In this document: positions 1 through 5,152 of the stretch, piece after piece
How the letters are laid out: each line of letters opens with the position of its first letter
How positions within the stretch are numbered: the first letter of the stretch is position 1
NCBI GenBank assembly: GCA_021324035.1
Contig: JAJPJU010000170.1
Location: 1 to 7,087, forward strand
Direction of reading: 5' to 3'
Length of the DNA: 7,087 bases
DNA from: Spartobacteria bacterium
GTDB taxonomy: Bacteria; Verrucomicrobiota; Verrucomicrobiia; Chthoniobacterales; UBA10450
The notes under the pieces: model-generated
Told to the model about the DNA's origin: nothing
The model's database searches: none
The model's input: the letters and a program-made list of their open reading frames with translations, nothing else
Program-made: the position numbers and the translations under genes

Positions 1-886
1 GAAATTGCGCAAAATTTCCGAGGAGGGCGTGCGATTTCAAAACCACGTGGATGGAACGCCCGCGTTTATTTCGCCGGAGATCGCGATGGAAATTCAAGCC
101 GCCTTCGGCAGCGATATTGCCATGGCGCTCGACGAATGCCCGCCCTGGCCGTGCGAACGCGATTATGCGGCCCAAAGCCTCGAGATGACCACGAGGTGGG
201 CAGCACGCTGTAAGAAATGGCAGGAAGAAAACATCGAACGCCCAACACCCAACGTCGAACATCGAATTGGAGAGTCTGACGTCTCTCAACTCTCAGTTCT
301 CAAGTCTCAACTTCTCTTCGGCATCGTCCAAGGCGCGACGTTTAAGGATTTACGCAAGGAGTCGGCGCAAGCCCTGGTCGATATCGGTTTCGACGGTTAC
401 GCGATCGGCGGGGTCAGCGTTGGCGAGCCGGAGGAAGAGATGTTTCGGGCAGTTGAATCGAGCGAACCGAGCTTGCCTGCCGACAAGCCGCGTTATGCGA
501 TGGGGCTCGGGACGCCGCCTCAGTTGCTGGAAATGATCGCGCGCGGTGTCGACATGTTCGACTGCGTGCTGCCAACGCGACTCGCCCGGAACGGGACCGC
601 GTTCACATCGATCGGAACACTGAATCTAAAGAACGCGGAGTTCATCATGGACGCAGGCCCGATCGAAAAAAACTGTGCTTGTTCGACATGCACCGAATTC
701 AGCCGCGGTTACATCCGCCACTTGATCAAGGCGGAAGAGATTCTCGGGCTGCGGCTGATCACGATTCACAATTTACACTTCTATTTAGATCTAATGCGCC
801 AGGCGCGGGAAAAGATCGAGCAAGGGAGGTTCGATGAATTCCGGCGCGAATTTGTGGCCAATTACAAGACACGCGACGTCGTTTAA
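1..886 (+). CDS. tgt: Queuine/preQ1 tRNA-guanine transglycosylase, 5'-truncated by window edge
   Basis: Exchanges guanine at wobble position 34 of GUN-anticodon tRNAs for a queuine precursor (preQ1 in bacteria); cytoplasmic. The frame is open at the left edge, and about 100 N-terminal residues, including the first catalytic Asp (TDSGGFQ motif), lie outside. Numbering from base 5: the KISEEGV segment at 3-9, the DEC motif at 43-45, FGIVQG at 105-110, GGVSVGEP at 135-142, the nucleophilic Asp of FDCVLPTR at 186, and a zinc site C224/C226/C229 with H255, whose C-to-H spacing of 26 equals that of E. coli Tgt. The segment between RWAARC and LFGIVQG is about 22 residues longer than in E. coli; the extra residues (about 77-100) are encoded by heptamer repeats. 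An apparent TTG at base 5 is internal, not a start. It is followed by yajC and secDF on the same strand, a common bacterial linkage. Identification is secure. Confidence 0.97.
   Translation, partial: KLRKISEEGVRFQNHVDGTPAFISPEIAMEIQAAFGSDIAMALDECPPWPCERDYAAQSLEMTTRWAARCKKWQEENIERPTPNVEHRIGESDVSQLSVLKSQLLFGIVQGATFKDLRKESAQALVDIGFDGYAIGGVSVGEPEEEMFRAVESSEPSLPADKPRYAMGLGTPPQLLEMIARGVDMFDCVLPTRLARNGTAFTSIGTLNLKNAEFIMDAGPIEKNCACSTCTEFSRGYIRHLIKAEEILGLRLITIHNLHFYLDLMRQAREKIEQGRFDEFRREFVANYKTRDVV
235..269 (+). repeat. Heptamer tandem array A inside tgt (consensus CSAACRY)
   Basis: Five consecutive 7-base units, CGAACGC, CCAACAC, CCAACGT, CGAACAT and CGAATTG, sit in the tgt coding frame. The last unit is degenerate. 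Because 7 is not a multiple of 3, each unit is read in a different frame, so the encoded residues (about N77 to R88) show no peptide repeat. Together with array B it accounts for the extra segment in Tgt. Confidence 0.8.
285..316 (+). repeat. Heptamer tandem array B inside tgt (consensus CTCAACT)
   Basis: Four 7-base units, CTCAACT, CTCAGTT, CTCAAGT and CTCAACT, are followed by a partial TCTC. They encode the Ser/Leu/Gln-rich end of the Tgt insertion. In this orientation the unit contains no stop codon in any frame; its reverse complement AGTTGAG would introduce TGA in one frame. The core CTCAAC is the same hexamer that builds the right arm of the yajC-secDF palindrome. Confidence 0.8.
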
Positions 887-958
887 GGCAGGGACATCGA
901 GCTGCGATGGCCGCGGGCGGTCCGAGCCGGACTCGCGTTTTGGCGCGGCGTCCCTACC
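887..958. repeat. Short inverted-repeat element between tgt and yajC
   Basis: It begins directly after the tgt stop codon. GGCAGGGAC (887-895) is complementary to GTCCCTACC (950-958) with one mismatch. Between them lies a local hairpin, GTCCG-AGC-CGGAC (920-932), in GC-rich non-coding sequence. The terminal inverted repeats with a structured middle resemble a small dispersed palindromic element, but one copy cannot prove dispersal. It could also act as an RNA structure that limits read-through from tgt. No T-run follows, so a standard intrinsic terminator is unlikely. Confidence 0.45.
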
Positions 959-1003
959 AATTCCCGATTGCAGCCTGAGCGTTCAGCATTAAAGTCCGGC
1001 TCG
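923..1003. repeat. 11-bp perfect inverted repeat upstream of yajC
   Basis: CGAGCCGGACT (923-933) is the exact reverse complement of AGTCCGGCTCG (993-1003), with 59 bases between. The left arm overlaps the local hairpin at 920-932, so the two pairings are mutually exclusive in RNA. The right arm ends 12 bases before the yajC ATG. Confidence 0.5.
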
Positions 1004-1015
1004 CTCATTTCTCCG

Positions 1016-1339
1016 ATGTCGATCCTGATTCCGATTTTGGCTCAAGCTCCGCCCGCAGCGCCGACCCCGGGCCCCGGCGGAGGTATCGGCTTTTTCGTGC
1101 CGTTCATTTTCATCTTTATTATTATGTACTTCGTGCTGTTTCGGCCGCAGAAGAAACGGCAGCAGGAACAGCAGCGGTTGATTTCGGCCCTGAAGACCGG
1201 CGACAAGGTCGTCACCAACGCCGGAATTCATGGATTGATCGCGAATGTGAAAGAAACGACGGTGATGCTGAAGGTTGCCGATAACGTAAAGATCGAACTG
1301 GAAAAATCGGCGATCGCAAACGTCTTAAAAGACGGTTGA
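1016..1339 (+). CDS. yajC: Preprotein translocase accessory subunit YajC
   Basis: Small single-pass inner-membrane protein that associates with SecDF and the SecYEG channel; its exact role is not settled. The 107-residue product has a short Ala/Pro/Gly-rich periplasmic N-terminus (LAQAPPAAPTPGPGGG), one strongly hydrophobic segment at about residues 23-40 (GIGFFVPFIFIFIIMYFVLF), the diagnostic FRPQKKRQQEQ stretch at about 40-50, and a cytoplasmic domain with LKTGDKVVTNAGIHG and IELEKSAIANVL. The length matches the usual ~110 residues. The ATG at 1016 is preferred over an in-frame TTG at 968 because it gives the family-typical N-terminus; no clear Shine-Dalgarno precedes it. The stop codon TGA at 1337-1339 lies inside the first GTTGAG unit of the following palindrome. 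It sits upstream of secDF, its functional partner. Confidence 0.93.
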   Translation: MSILIPILAQAPPAAPTPGPGGGIGFFVPFIFIFIIMYFVLFRPQKKRQQEQQRLISALKTGDKVVTNAGIHGLIANVKETTVMLKVADNVKIELEKSAIANVLKDG

Positions 1340-1431
1340 GTTGTTGAGAGGTTGAGACGTTGAGATAATTATTGCTACAATGCGCCCGGCCAATCGAACC
1401 CCTCAACGCCTTAACTACTCAACCCCTCAAC
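1335..1431. repeat. Octamer-built palindrome between yajC and secDF
   Basis: The left arm has GTTGAG at 1335, 1343, 1351 and 1359, exactly 8 bases apart with varying dinucleotides between. The right arm has CTCAAC at 1402, 1418 and 1426 and the variant CTTAAC at 1410, again exactly 8 bases apart. The arms (1335-1364 and 1402-1431) are each 30 bases and face each other around a 37-base centre. As RNA they would form four 6-bp helices separated by 2x2 internal loops; the one variant unit still pairs through a G-U wobble. The left arm includes the yajC stop codon, and the right arm ends 7 bases before the secDF ATG. There is no T-run, so it is not a classical terminator. Confidence 0.85.
1352..1381 (+). 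promoter_or_regulatory. Possible sigma70-type promoter for secDF within the repeat
   Basis: TTGAGA (1352-1357, 5 of 6 matches to TTGACA) and TACAAT (1376-1381, 5 of 6 matches to TATAAT) are separated by 18 bases. The -35 box is part of the third GTTGAG unit. Transcription would begin near 1388 and give a leader of about 50 bases that contains only the right arm of the palindrome. This is a motif match only; secDF may be transcribed solely from upstream. Confidence 0.35.
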
Positions 1432-1438
1432 ATCCCCA

Positions 1439-3832
1439 ATGACTCCCGCAGCCACATTTTTCGCCGGCATCGGCCTCTTGATCCTGTTCGGGTGGTATTT
1501 CGCGACCGATAGCGACAAAATCCGCCGAACCCTCGGAACGGTCCTGACCGTTGCGATCACCGCGCTCTGTCTGGCATCGACCTATCCGCCATTCGACCAA
1601 AAGCGCCCGGACGGAACTCTCATTCAGCCTGGCAAAATCCATCTCGGTCTCGATTTGCAAGGTGGCACTTCGTTTTTGATTCGACTCGATCCGGCGATGA
1701 GCGCTGAAGGCACAAAACGCCCGATCACAAAATCGATGGTCGACCAGGCGATCGAAGCGATTCGCAAACGGGTCGATCAATTCGGGGTTAGCGAGCCAAT
1801 CATTACTCCGCAGGGAACTGATCGAATCCTCGTTCAAATCCCAGGTCTTGATGCGGGCAAAATTCAGGAAGCGCGCGATCAACTCTCGCGGGTGGCCAAG
1901 CTCGAGTTCCGGCTCGTTTTTAAAGACAATGGCGAGCGGCTTCGCGCGATTGACGAGGGCAAAGAAGTCATTCCACCGGATTACCGCATCGAAACCTACA
2001 CCATGCACGGTGAAGAGGGCGAAAAGCCGCACGAGGAACGGCTGCTCGTAAAAAAGAAAGCTGATCTCGGCGGCGACCGGGTCCGGGAATCCCACGCCTA
2101 TTACGGGAACGAAGGTTGGACCGTGCAATTGAAGTTCGACAGCGAAGGCGCGAAAAAATTTGGCGAGATCACCGCAGCAAATAAAGGCTACCGGTTCGCG
2201 ATTGTGCTCGATGGCGTGATCCAATCGGCGCCGGTGATTCGCGATGCTATCTACGGCGGCGATGCCATCATTAGCGGAAAATTTGGCGAGACCGAGGCAC
2301 GTGGGCTGGCCAGTGTTCTCGAAAATCCACTCCAAACGCCGGTCAAAATCGAGGAAGAGCGCCAGGTCTCGGCCAGTCTTGGCAGTGATTCTATTAAGAG
2401 CGGTATTTATTCCGGTATCGCCGGCTTCGCGTTGGTCGTGATCTTCATGATCATTTATTACCATCTGGTCGGTCTCATTGCCGACATCGCTTTGGCCATC
2501 AACTGCATCATGGTGGTCGGCGCCCTTGGCATGTTTAACAGCGTGCTGACGCTTCCCGGTATCGCCGGATTGATTCTCAGCTTGGGCATCGCGGTCGATG
2601 CCAACGTGCTGATTTACGAACGCCTCCGGGACGAAATTAAACAGGGCAAAACCCTGCGAACCGCGATTGACACCTCCTATTCCAAAGCTTTCAGCGCGAT
2701 CTTTGACGCCCACGTCACGCAATTTTTGACTGCGGTGATTTTGTTTTGGCTGGCCAGCGGACCGGTGAAGGGTTTCGCGCTCACCCTGACCATCGGCATC
2801 GTGGCTTCGATGTTCTCGTCGCTGCTTGTGACCTACACCTGTTTCTCGTGGGCCTTCGCGGCCAACCTTTTGAAAAAGGTGACAATGCTGCACTTGATTC
2901 GCTCGAAGGACTTCGACTTTCTCGGCAACGCCAAGAAGTTCATGCTGATCTCGGGAATCGCGACTGTGGCTTGCCTCGCCGTGCTGTTTGTTCGCGGACA
3001 ACGCAATCTGGGCGCCGATTTTAGAGGCGGCGACTTGATGGTGCTCTCAGCGGCTCAAAAGCTGACTCCTGACCAGGTTCGCGCCGCCCTGGCCAACACT
3101 GGACTTCAGAACAGCACGATCCAATCGGAGAAAGTTGCAAATCGTGACCTCATCGGGATCCGCTCGGATGCCGGAACCGCCGACAAAATTCGGGCTCGAT
3201 TGCAGGAGGCGCTTCCCGATGCCGGTTTGAAATTCGAACAAACCGACCACGTTGGGGCGCTGGTTGGAAAGGAATTGGCGAGTAAGAGCTCGCTCGCTCT
3301 CACTCTCGGCCTCATCGGCATCTTCATTTATGTCAGCATGCGGTTTGGAACCTCGTTCGCGGTCGGCTCATTGGCCGCGCTTGCCCATGACCTCATTATT
3401 ACTCTCGGGATTTTTGCCCTCAGCGGACGCGAGCTCTCCCTGATCATGGTCGCAGCGATCCTGACCATCGCCGGTTATTCGATTAATGATAAAATCGTCG
3501 TGTTCGACCGAATCCGCAGCGGTTTGCGCGATCGCCTGTCTGGAACCGTCGCCCAGGTGATGAATCACTCGATCAACGACACGTTGTCGCGAACGATTCT
3601 TACCGGTGGCACAGTTCTGCTGACAGTGCTCGCCCTGTATTTCTTTGGCGGACCGGTGCTCAATGATTTCGCGTTCTCGTTCCTCGTCGGCGTGATCGTC
3701 GGTACCTACTCGTCTATCTTCATCGCCTCACCGATTGTGTTGTGGTGGACGCGAGCCCGCGGCAAGGACACCGCATCCCTCAGACGCGAGGTAACCCAGG
3801 CCGCAACCAGCGCAAATCCGATCGCCCGTTAG
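1439..3832 (+). CDS. secDF: Fused protein translocase subunit SecDF
   Basis: Inner-membrane RND-type component that uses the proton gradient to help pull proteins through SecYEG on the periplasmic side. The 797 residues contain a full SecD (about 1-480) fused to SecF (about 483-797). Visible in order: two hydrophobic segments (6-22 and 32-48), the GLDLQGGT motif (70-77), the large periplasmic domain with KRVDQFGVSEP, and a SecD membrane bundle from about residue 318 with VDANVLIYER, Asp387 corresponding to the conserved membrane Asp. The SecF part has FRGGD (528-532) and GYSINDKIVVFDR with Asp684, then a second membrane bundle. Fused SecDF occurs in several phyla. The first hydrophobic segment is extra compared with E. 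coli SecD. The start is the first ATG; no Shine-Dalgarno is visible, and the upstream bases belong to the CTCAAC repeat arm. It follows yajC by 99 bases, consistent with a shared operon. Confidence 0.98.
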   Translation: MTPAATFFAGIGLLILFGWYFATDSDKIRRTLGTVLTVAITALCLASTYPPFDQKRPDGTLIQPGKIHLGLDLQGGTSFLIRLDPAMSAEGTKRPITKSMVDQAIEAIRKRVDQFGVSEPIITPQGTDRILVQIPGLDAGKIQEARDQLSRVAKLEFRLVFKDNGERLRAIDEGKEVIPPDYRIETYTMHGEEGEKPHEERLLVKKKADLGGDRVRESHAYYGNEGWTVQLKFDSEGAKKFGEITAANKGYRFAIVLDGVIQSAPVIRDAIYGGDAIISGKFGETEARGLASVLENPLQTPVKIEEERQVSASLGSDSIKSGIYSGIAGFALVVIFMIIYYHLVGLIADIALAINCIMVVGALGMFNSVLTLPGIAGLILSLGIAVDANVLIYERLRDEIKQGKTLRTAIDTSYSKAFSAIFDAHVTQFLTAVILFWLASGPVKGFALTLTIGIVASMFSSLLVTYTCFSWAFAANLLKKVTMLHLIRSKDFDFLGNAKKFMLISGIATVACLAVLFVRGQRNLGADFRGGDLMVLSAAQKLTPDQVRAALANTGLQNSTIQSEKVANRDLIGIRSDAGTADKIRARLQEALPDAGLKFEQTDHVGALVGKELASKSSLALTLGLIGIFIYVSMRFGTSFAVGSLAALAHDLIITLGIFALSGRELSLIMVAAILTIAGYSINDKIVVFDRIRSGLRDRLSGTVAQVMNHSINDTLSRTILTGGTVLLTVLALYFFGGPVLNDFAFSFLVGVIVGTYSSIFIASPIVLWWTRARGKDTASLRREVTQAATSANPIAR

Positions 3833-3849
3833 CCAAATCTGGCTCGATT
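3831..3849 (+). terminator. Weak hairpin at the end of secDF
   Basis: AGCCA-AATC-TGGCT (3831-3844) forms a 5-bp stem that overlaps the secDF stop codon, followed by CGATTT. The T-rich tail is poor, so termination here would be weak at best. Confidence 0.25.
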
Positions 3850-3913
3850 TGACCAGCCTTCGCCAACACTACGGCCGGCAGGCGACGTGGAGGAGACAGC
3901 AAAGTGGGTCCGT

Positions 3914-3942
3914 TTGACAGCAATAGGGTTCGACCCTAAGGT
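3914..3942 (+). promoter_or_regulatory. Possible rpsU promoter
   Basis: A perfect -35 hexamer TTGACA (3914-3919) is followed after 17 bases by TAAGGT (3937-3942), which matches TATAAT at the three strongest positions (T1, A2, T6) only. It would start transcription near 3949 and give a leader of about 75 bases. The hairpin TAGGG-TTCGA-CCCTA (3924-3938) lies in the spacer. The -35 is good and the -10 is weak. Confidence 0.35.
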
Positions 3943-3962
3943 CGGCCTCGCCTCGTAACGCA

Positions 3963-3975
3963 GGGCTTCCAGCCC
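3963..3975 (+). repeat. Small hairpin in the rpsU leader
   Basis: GGGCT-TCC-AGCCC forms a 5-bp stem with a 3-base loop, 48 bases before the rpsU start. The sequence around it, GCAGGGCTTCCAGCCC, resembles the 'GCAGGCTTCCAGCCTGC' type of short palindrome I recall as dispersed in Planctomycetes/Verrucomicrobia genomes. That resemblance is from memory and has not been checked. Confidence 0.35.
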
Positions 3976-4008
3976 AGGCAAATCATGGGGCACAAAATCT
4001 GCAGATCC

Positions 4009-4013
4009 AGGAG
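4009..4013 (+). promoter_or_regulatory. Shine-Dalgarno of rpsU
   Basis: AGGAG lies 10 bases before the rpsU ATG. It supports that start. It stands out because yajC, secDF and the glycosyltransferase have no comparable site near their starts. Confidence 0.65.
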
Positions 4014-4023
4014 TTGATTAAGA

Positions 4024-4218
4024 ATGCCAGAAGTACTCGTTCGCAAAGGTGAGCCAGTTGATCGCGCGCTAAAGCGGCTGAAAAACAAGCTCGACGCCGA
4101 GGGGATCCTCGAAGAGGTGCGCCGTCTGCGCGCCTTCGAAACCCCTTCGCAGAAGCATCGACGCAAAATGAAGGCAAACGCGAAGCGCGGCCGGACGAAA
4201 TTCCGCTTCAATCCGTAG
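4024..4218 (+). CDS. rpsU: 30S ribosomal protein bS21
   Basis: Small basic protein of the 30S subunit that sits near the 3' end of 16S rRNA, next to the anti-Shine-Dalgarno, and helps translation initiation. The 64-residue product shows the family pattern from end to end: PEVLVRKGEPVDRALKRLKNKL at the N-terminus, the central EGILEEVRRLRAFETPSQKHRRK, and a Lys/Arg-rich tail ending KRGRTKFRFNP. Length is normal for the family. The ATG is supported by AGGAG 10 bases upstream. It is separated from secDF by 191 bases containing a possible promoter and two small hairpins, so it is probably its own transcription unit. A larger frame on the opposite strand (3936-4316) has no recognisable features and is taken as a shadow. 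Confidence 0.96.
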   Translation: MPEVLVRKGEPVDRALKRLKNKLDAEGILEEVRRLRAFETPSQKHRRKMKANAKRGRTKFRFNP

Positions 4219-4223
4219 GAATC

Positions 4224-4295
4224 GACAGGATTAAACGGGATTACTCGGATTTCTCTCCGCAGGAATTCTGCTGATCTTGCAAGATCTTGCCGAGT
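4224..4295. repeat. Degenerate 10-bp repeats and 14-bp palindrome after rpsU
   Basis: The spacer between rpsU and the glycosyltransferase (4219-4450, 232 bases) contains no gene I can support. At 4225-4252 ACAGGATTAA, ACGGGATTAC and TCGGATTT follow each other at a period of about 10. GATCTTGCAAGATC (4273-4286) is a perfect 14-bp palindrome, and GATCTTGC is directly repeated at 10-base spacing (4273 and 4283). ACTCGG (4243-4248) and CCGAGT (4290-4295) are complementary and bracket the block. It looks like the remains of a short palindromic intergenic repeat. Confidence 0.5.
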
Positions 4296-4353
4296 CTCTG
4301 ACGCGCTGATCCACATCGACGCTTACTTCGGCCCAATCGATTTCGGGTTTCGT

Positions 4354-4380
4354 AAAAAACGGGCCAATCCGGCCGGTTTG
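4354..4380 (-). terminator. Terminator-like hairpin, minus-strand orientation
   Basis: Read on the minus strand, AACCGGCC-GGATT-GGCCCGTT forms a stem with one mismatch, followed directly by a run of T (complement of AAAAAA at 4354-4359). On the plus strand the same hairpin is followed only by GTTTG, so it may also weakly end rpsU transcripts. The nearest minus-strand gene ends about 770 bases away, across the glycosyltransferase, which makes its role unclear. Confidence 0.35.
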
Positions 4381-4450
4381 CGGCAATTCCTATCAAGGGC
4401 ACACTCTCGACGAACTAGCGGGAGCGTAAATCCTGTCTAGTTTCTGCCCG

Positions 4451-5140
4451 ATGAAGATTTCCGTCGTCATTCCGGTTTTCAACGAACGCGCCACGATTCA
4501 GCAGATCGTAAAAGTCGTTCGCGCGGCCGAGGTCGGCGAGATTGAAATCATTGTGGTCGATGATGGGTCGACGGACGGCACTCAACAGGTCCTTAAGGAC
4601 CAGATCGGATCTCTCGCCAACCAGATCATTTACCAGCCGCGCAACATGGGCAAAGGGGCGGCGTTGAGGGCGGGATTTGCAGCGGCGACCGGCGACATTG
4701 TCTTGGTCCAGGACGCCGACCTCGAATACAATCCGGCCGACTATCCCACCCTGCTTGAACCGATCCTGACTGGAAAAGCGGACGCCGTGTTCGGTTCACG
4801 ATTCATGGGCGGCCGTCCCCACCGGGTATTGTATTTCTGGCACATGGTCGGCAACCGCTTTCTAACCTTGTTGTCGAACATGTTTACGAATCTGAATCTC
4901 ACCGACGTCGAGACCTGCTACAAAGCGTTTCGATCCGACATCATAAAAAGTCTCGATCTCCGTGAAAATCGTTTCGGATTCGAACCGGAAGTAACGGCGA
5001 AGCTAGCCAAAACGAAATGCCGCATTTACGAAGTCGGCATCTCTTACAACGGCCGCACTTACAGCGAAGGCAAAAAAGTGAATTGGAAAGACGGCTTCCA
5101 CGCCATCTACGCCATTGTGCGTTACAATTTGTTCCCCTGA
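4451..5140 (+). CDS. Family 2 glycosyltransferase, DPM1/DPG-synthase-like
   Basis: Predicted GT-A-fold enzyme that transfers a sugar from a nucleotide-sugar, in this subfamily typically to a polyprenyl phosphate at the cytoplasmic membrane face; the actual sugar and acceptor cannot be read from the sequence. Motifs in the 229 residues: VIPVFNE (5-11), the nucleotide-binding VDDGSTDGT (36-44), RNMGKGAALRAGF (64-76), the metal-binding DAD of QDADLEY (87-93), GSRF (115-118), DVETCYKAFR (152-161) and FGFEPEVTAKL (175-185). There is no C-terminal membrane segment, so it is the short, soluble or peripheral form. The ATG at 4451 gives the standard N-terminus MKISVVIPVFNE; no Shine-Dalgarno is evident. 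The stop lies 12 bases from that of the convergent minus-strand gene. Confidence 0.95.
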   Translation: MKISVVIPVFNERATIQQIVKVVRAAEVGEIEIIVVDDGSTDGTQQVLKDQIGSLANQIIYQPRNMGKGAALRAGFAAATGDIVLVQDADLEYNPADYPTLLEPILTGKADAVFGSRFMGGRPHRVLYFWHMVGNRFLTLLSNMFTNLNLTDVETCYKAFRSDIIKSLDLRENRFGFEPEVTAKLAKTKCRIYEVGISYNGRTYSEGKKVNWKDGFHAIYAIVRYNLFP

Positions 5141-5152
5141 ACTGCTGCCTCG

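Noticed and set aside
235..316. CRISPR-like array
   Set aside because: Units of 7 bases with no spacers and an open coding frame through them do not fit CRISPR repeats.
968..1015. Upstream TTG start for yajC
   Set aside because: It would add 16 residues (MQPERSALKSG...) not typical of YajC and would run through the arm of the 11-bp inverted repeat; ATG 1016 gives a family-normal protein.
1335..1431. Intrinsic terminator between yajC and secDF
   Set aside because: The arms are interrupted by 2x2 internal loops, the loop is 37 bases, and no T-run follows the right arm.
1427..3001. A 524-codon open frame on the minus strand opposite secDF
   Set aside because: It lies antisense to the unmistakable secDF, shows no recognisable motif or membrane segment, and is rich in His, Asp, Gln and Arg as expected of a reverse-frame shadow.
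3924..3938. GGGTTCGACCC as a possible tRNA T-arm
   Set aside because: The loop would be 5 bases instead of 7 when the stem is paired, and no acceptor or anticodon arms are found around it.
3936..4316. A 126-codon minus-strand frame overlapping rpsU
   Set aside because: It covers rpsU completely, is Arg/Ser-rich without a recognisable domain, and is best explained as a shadow.
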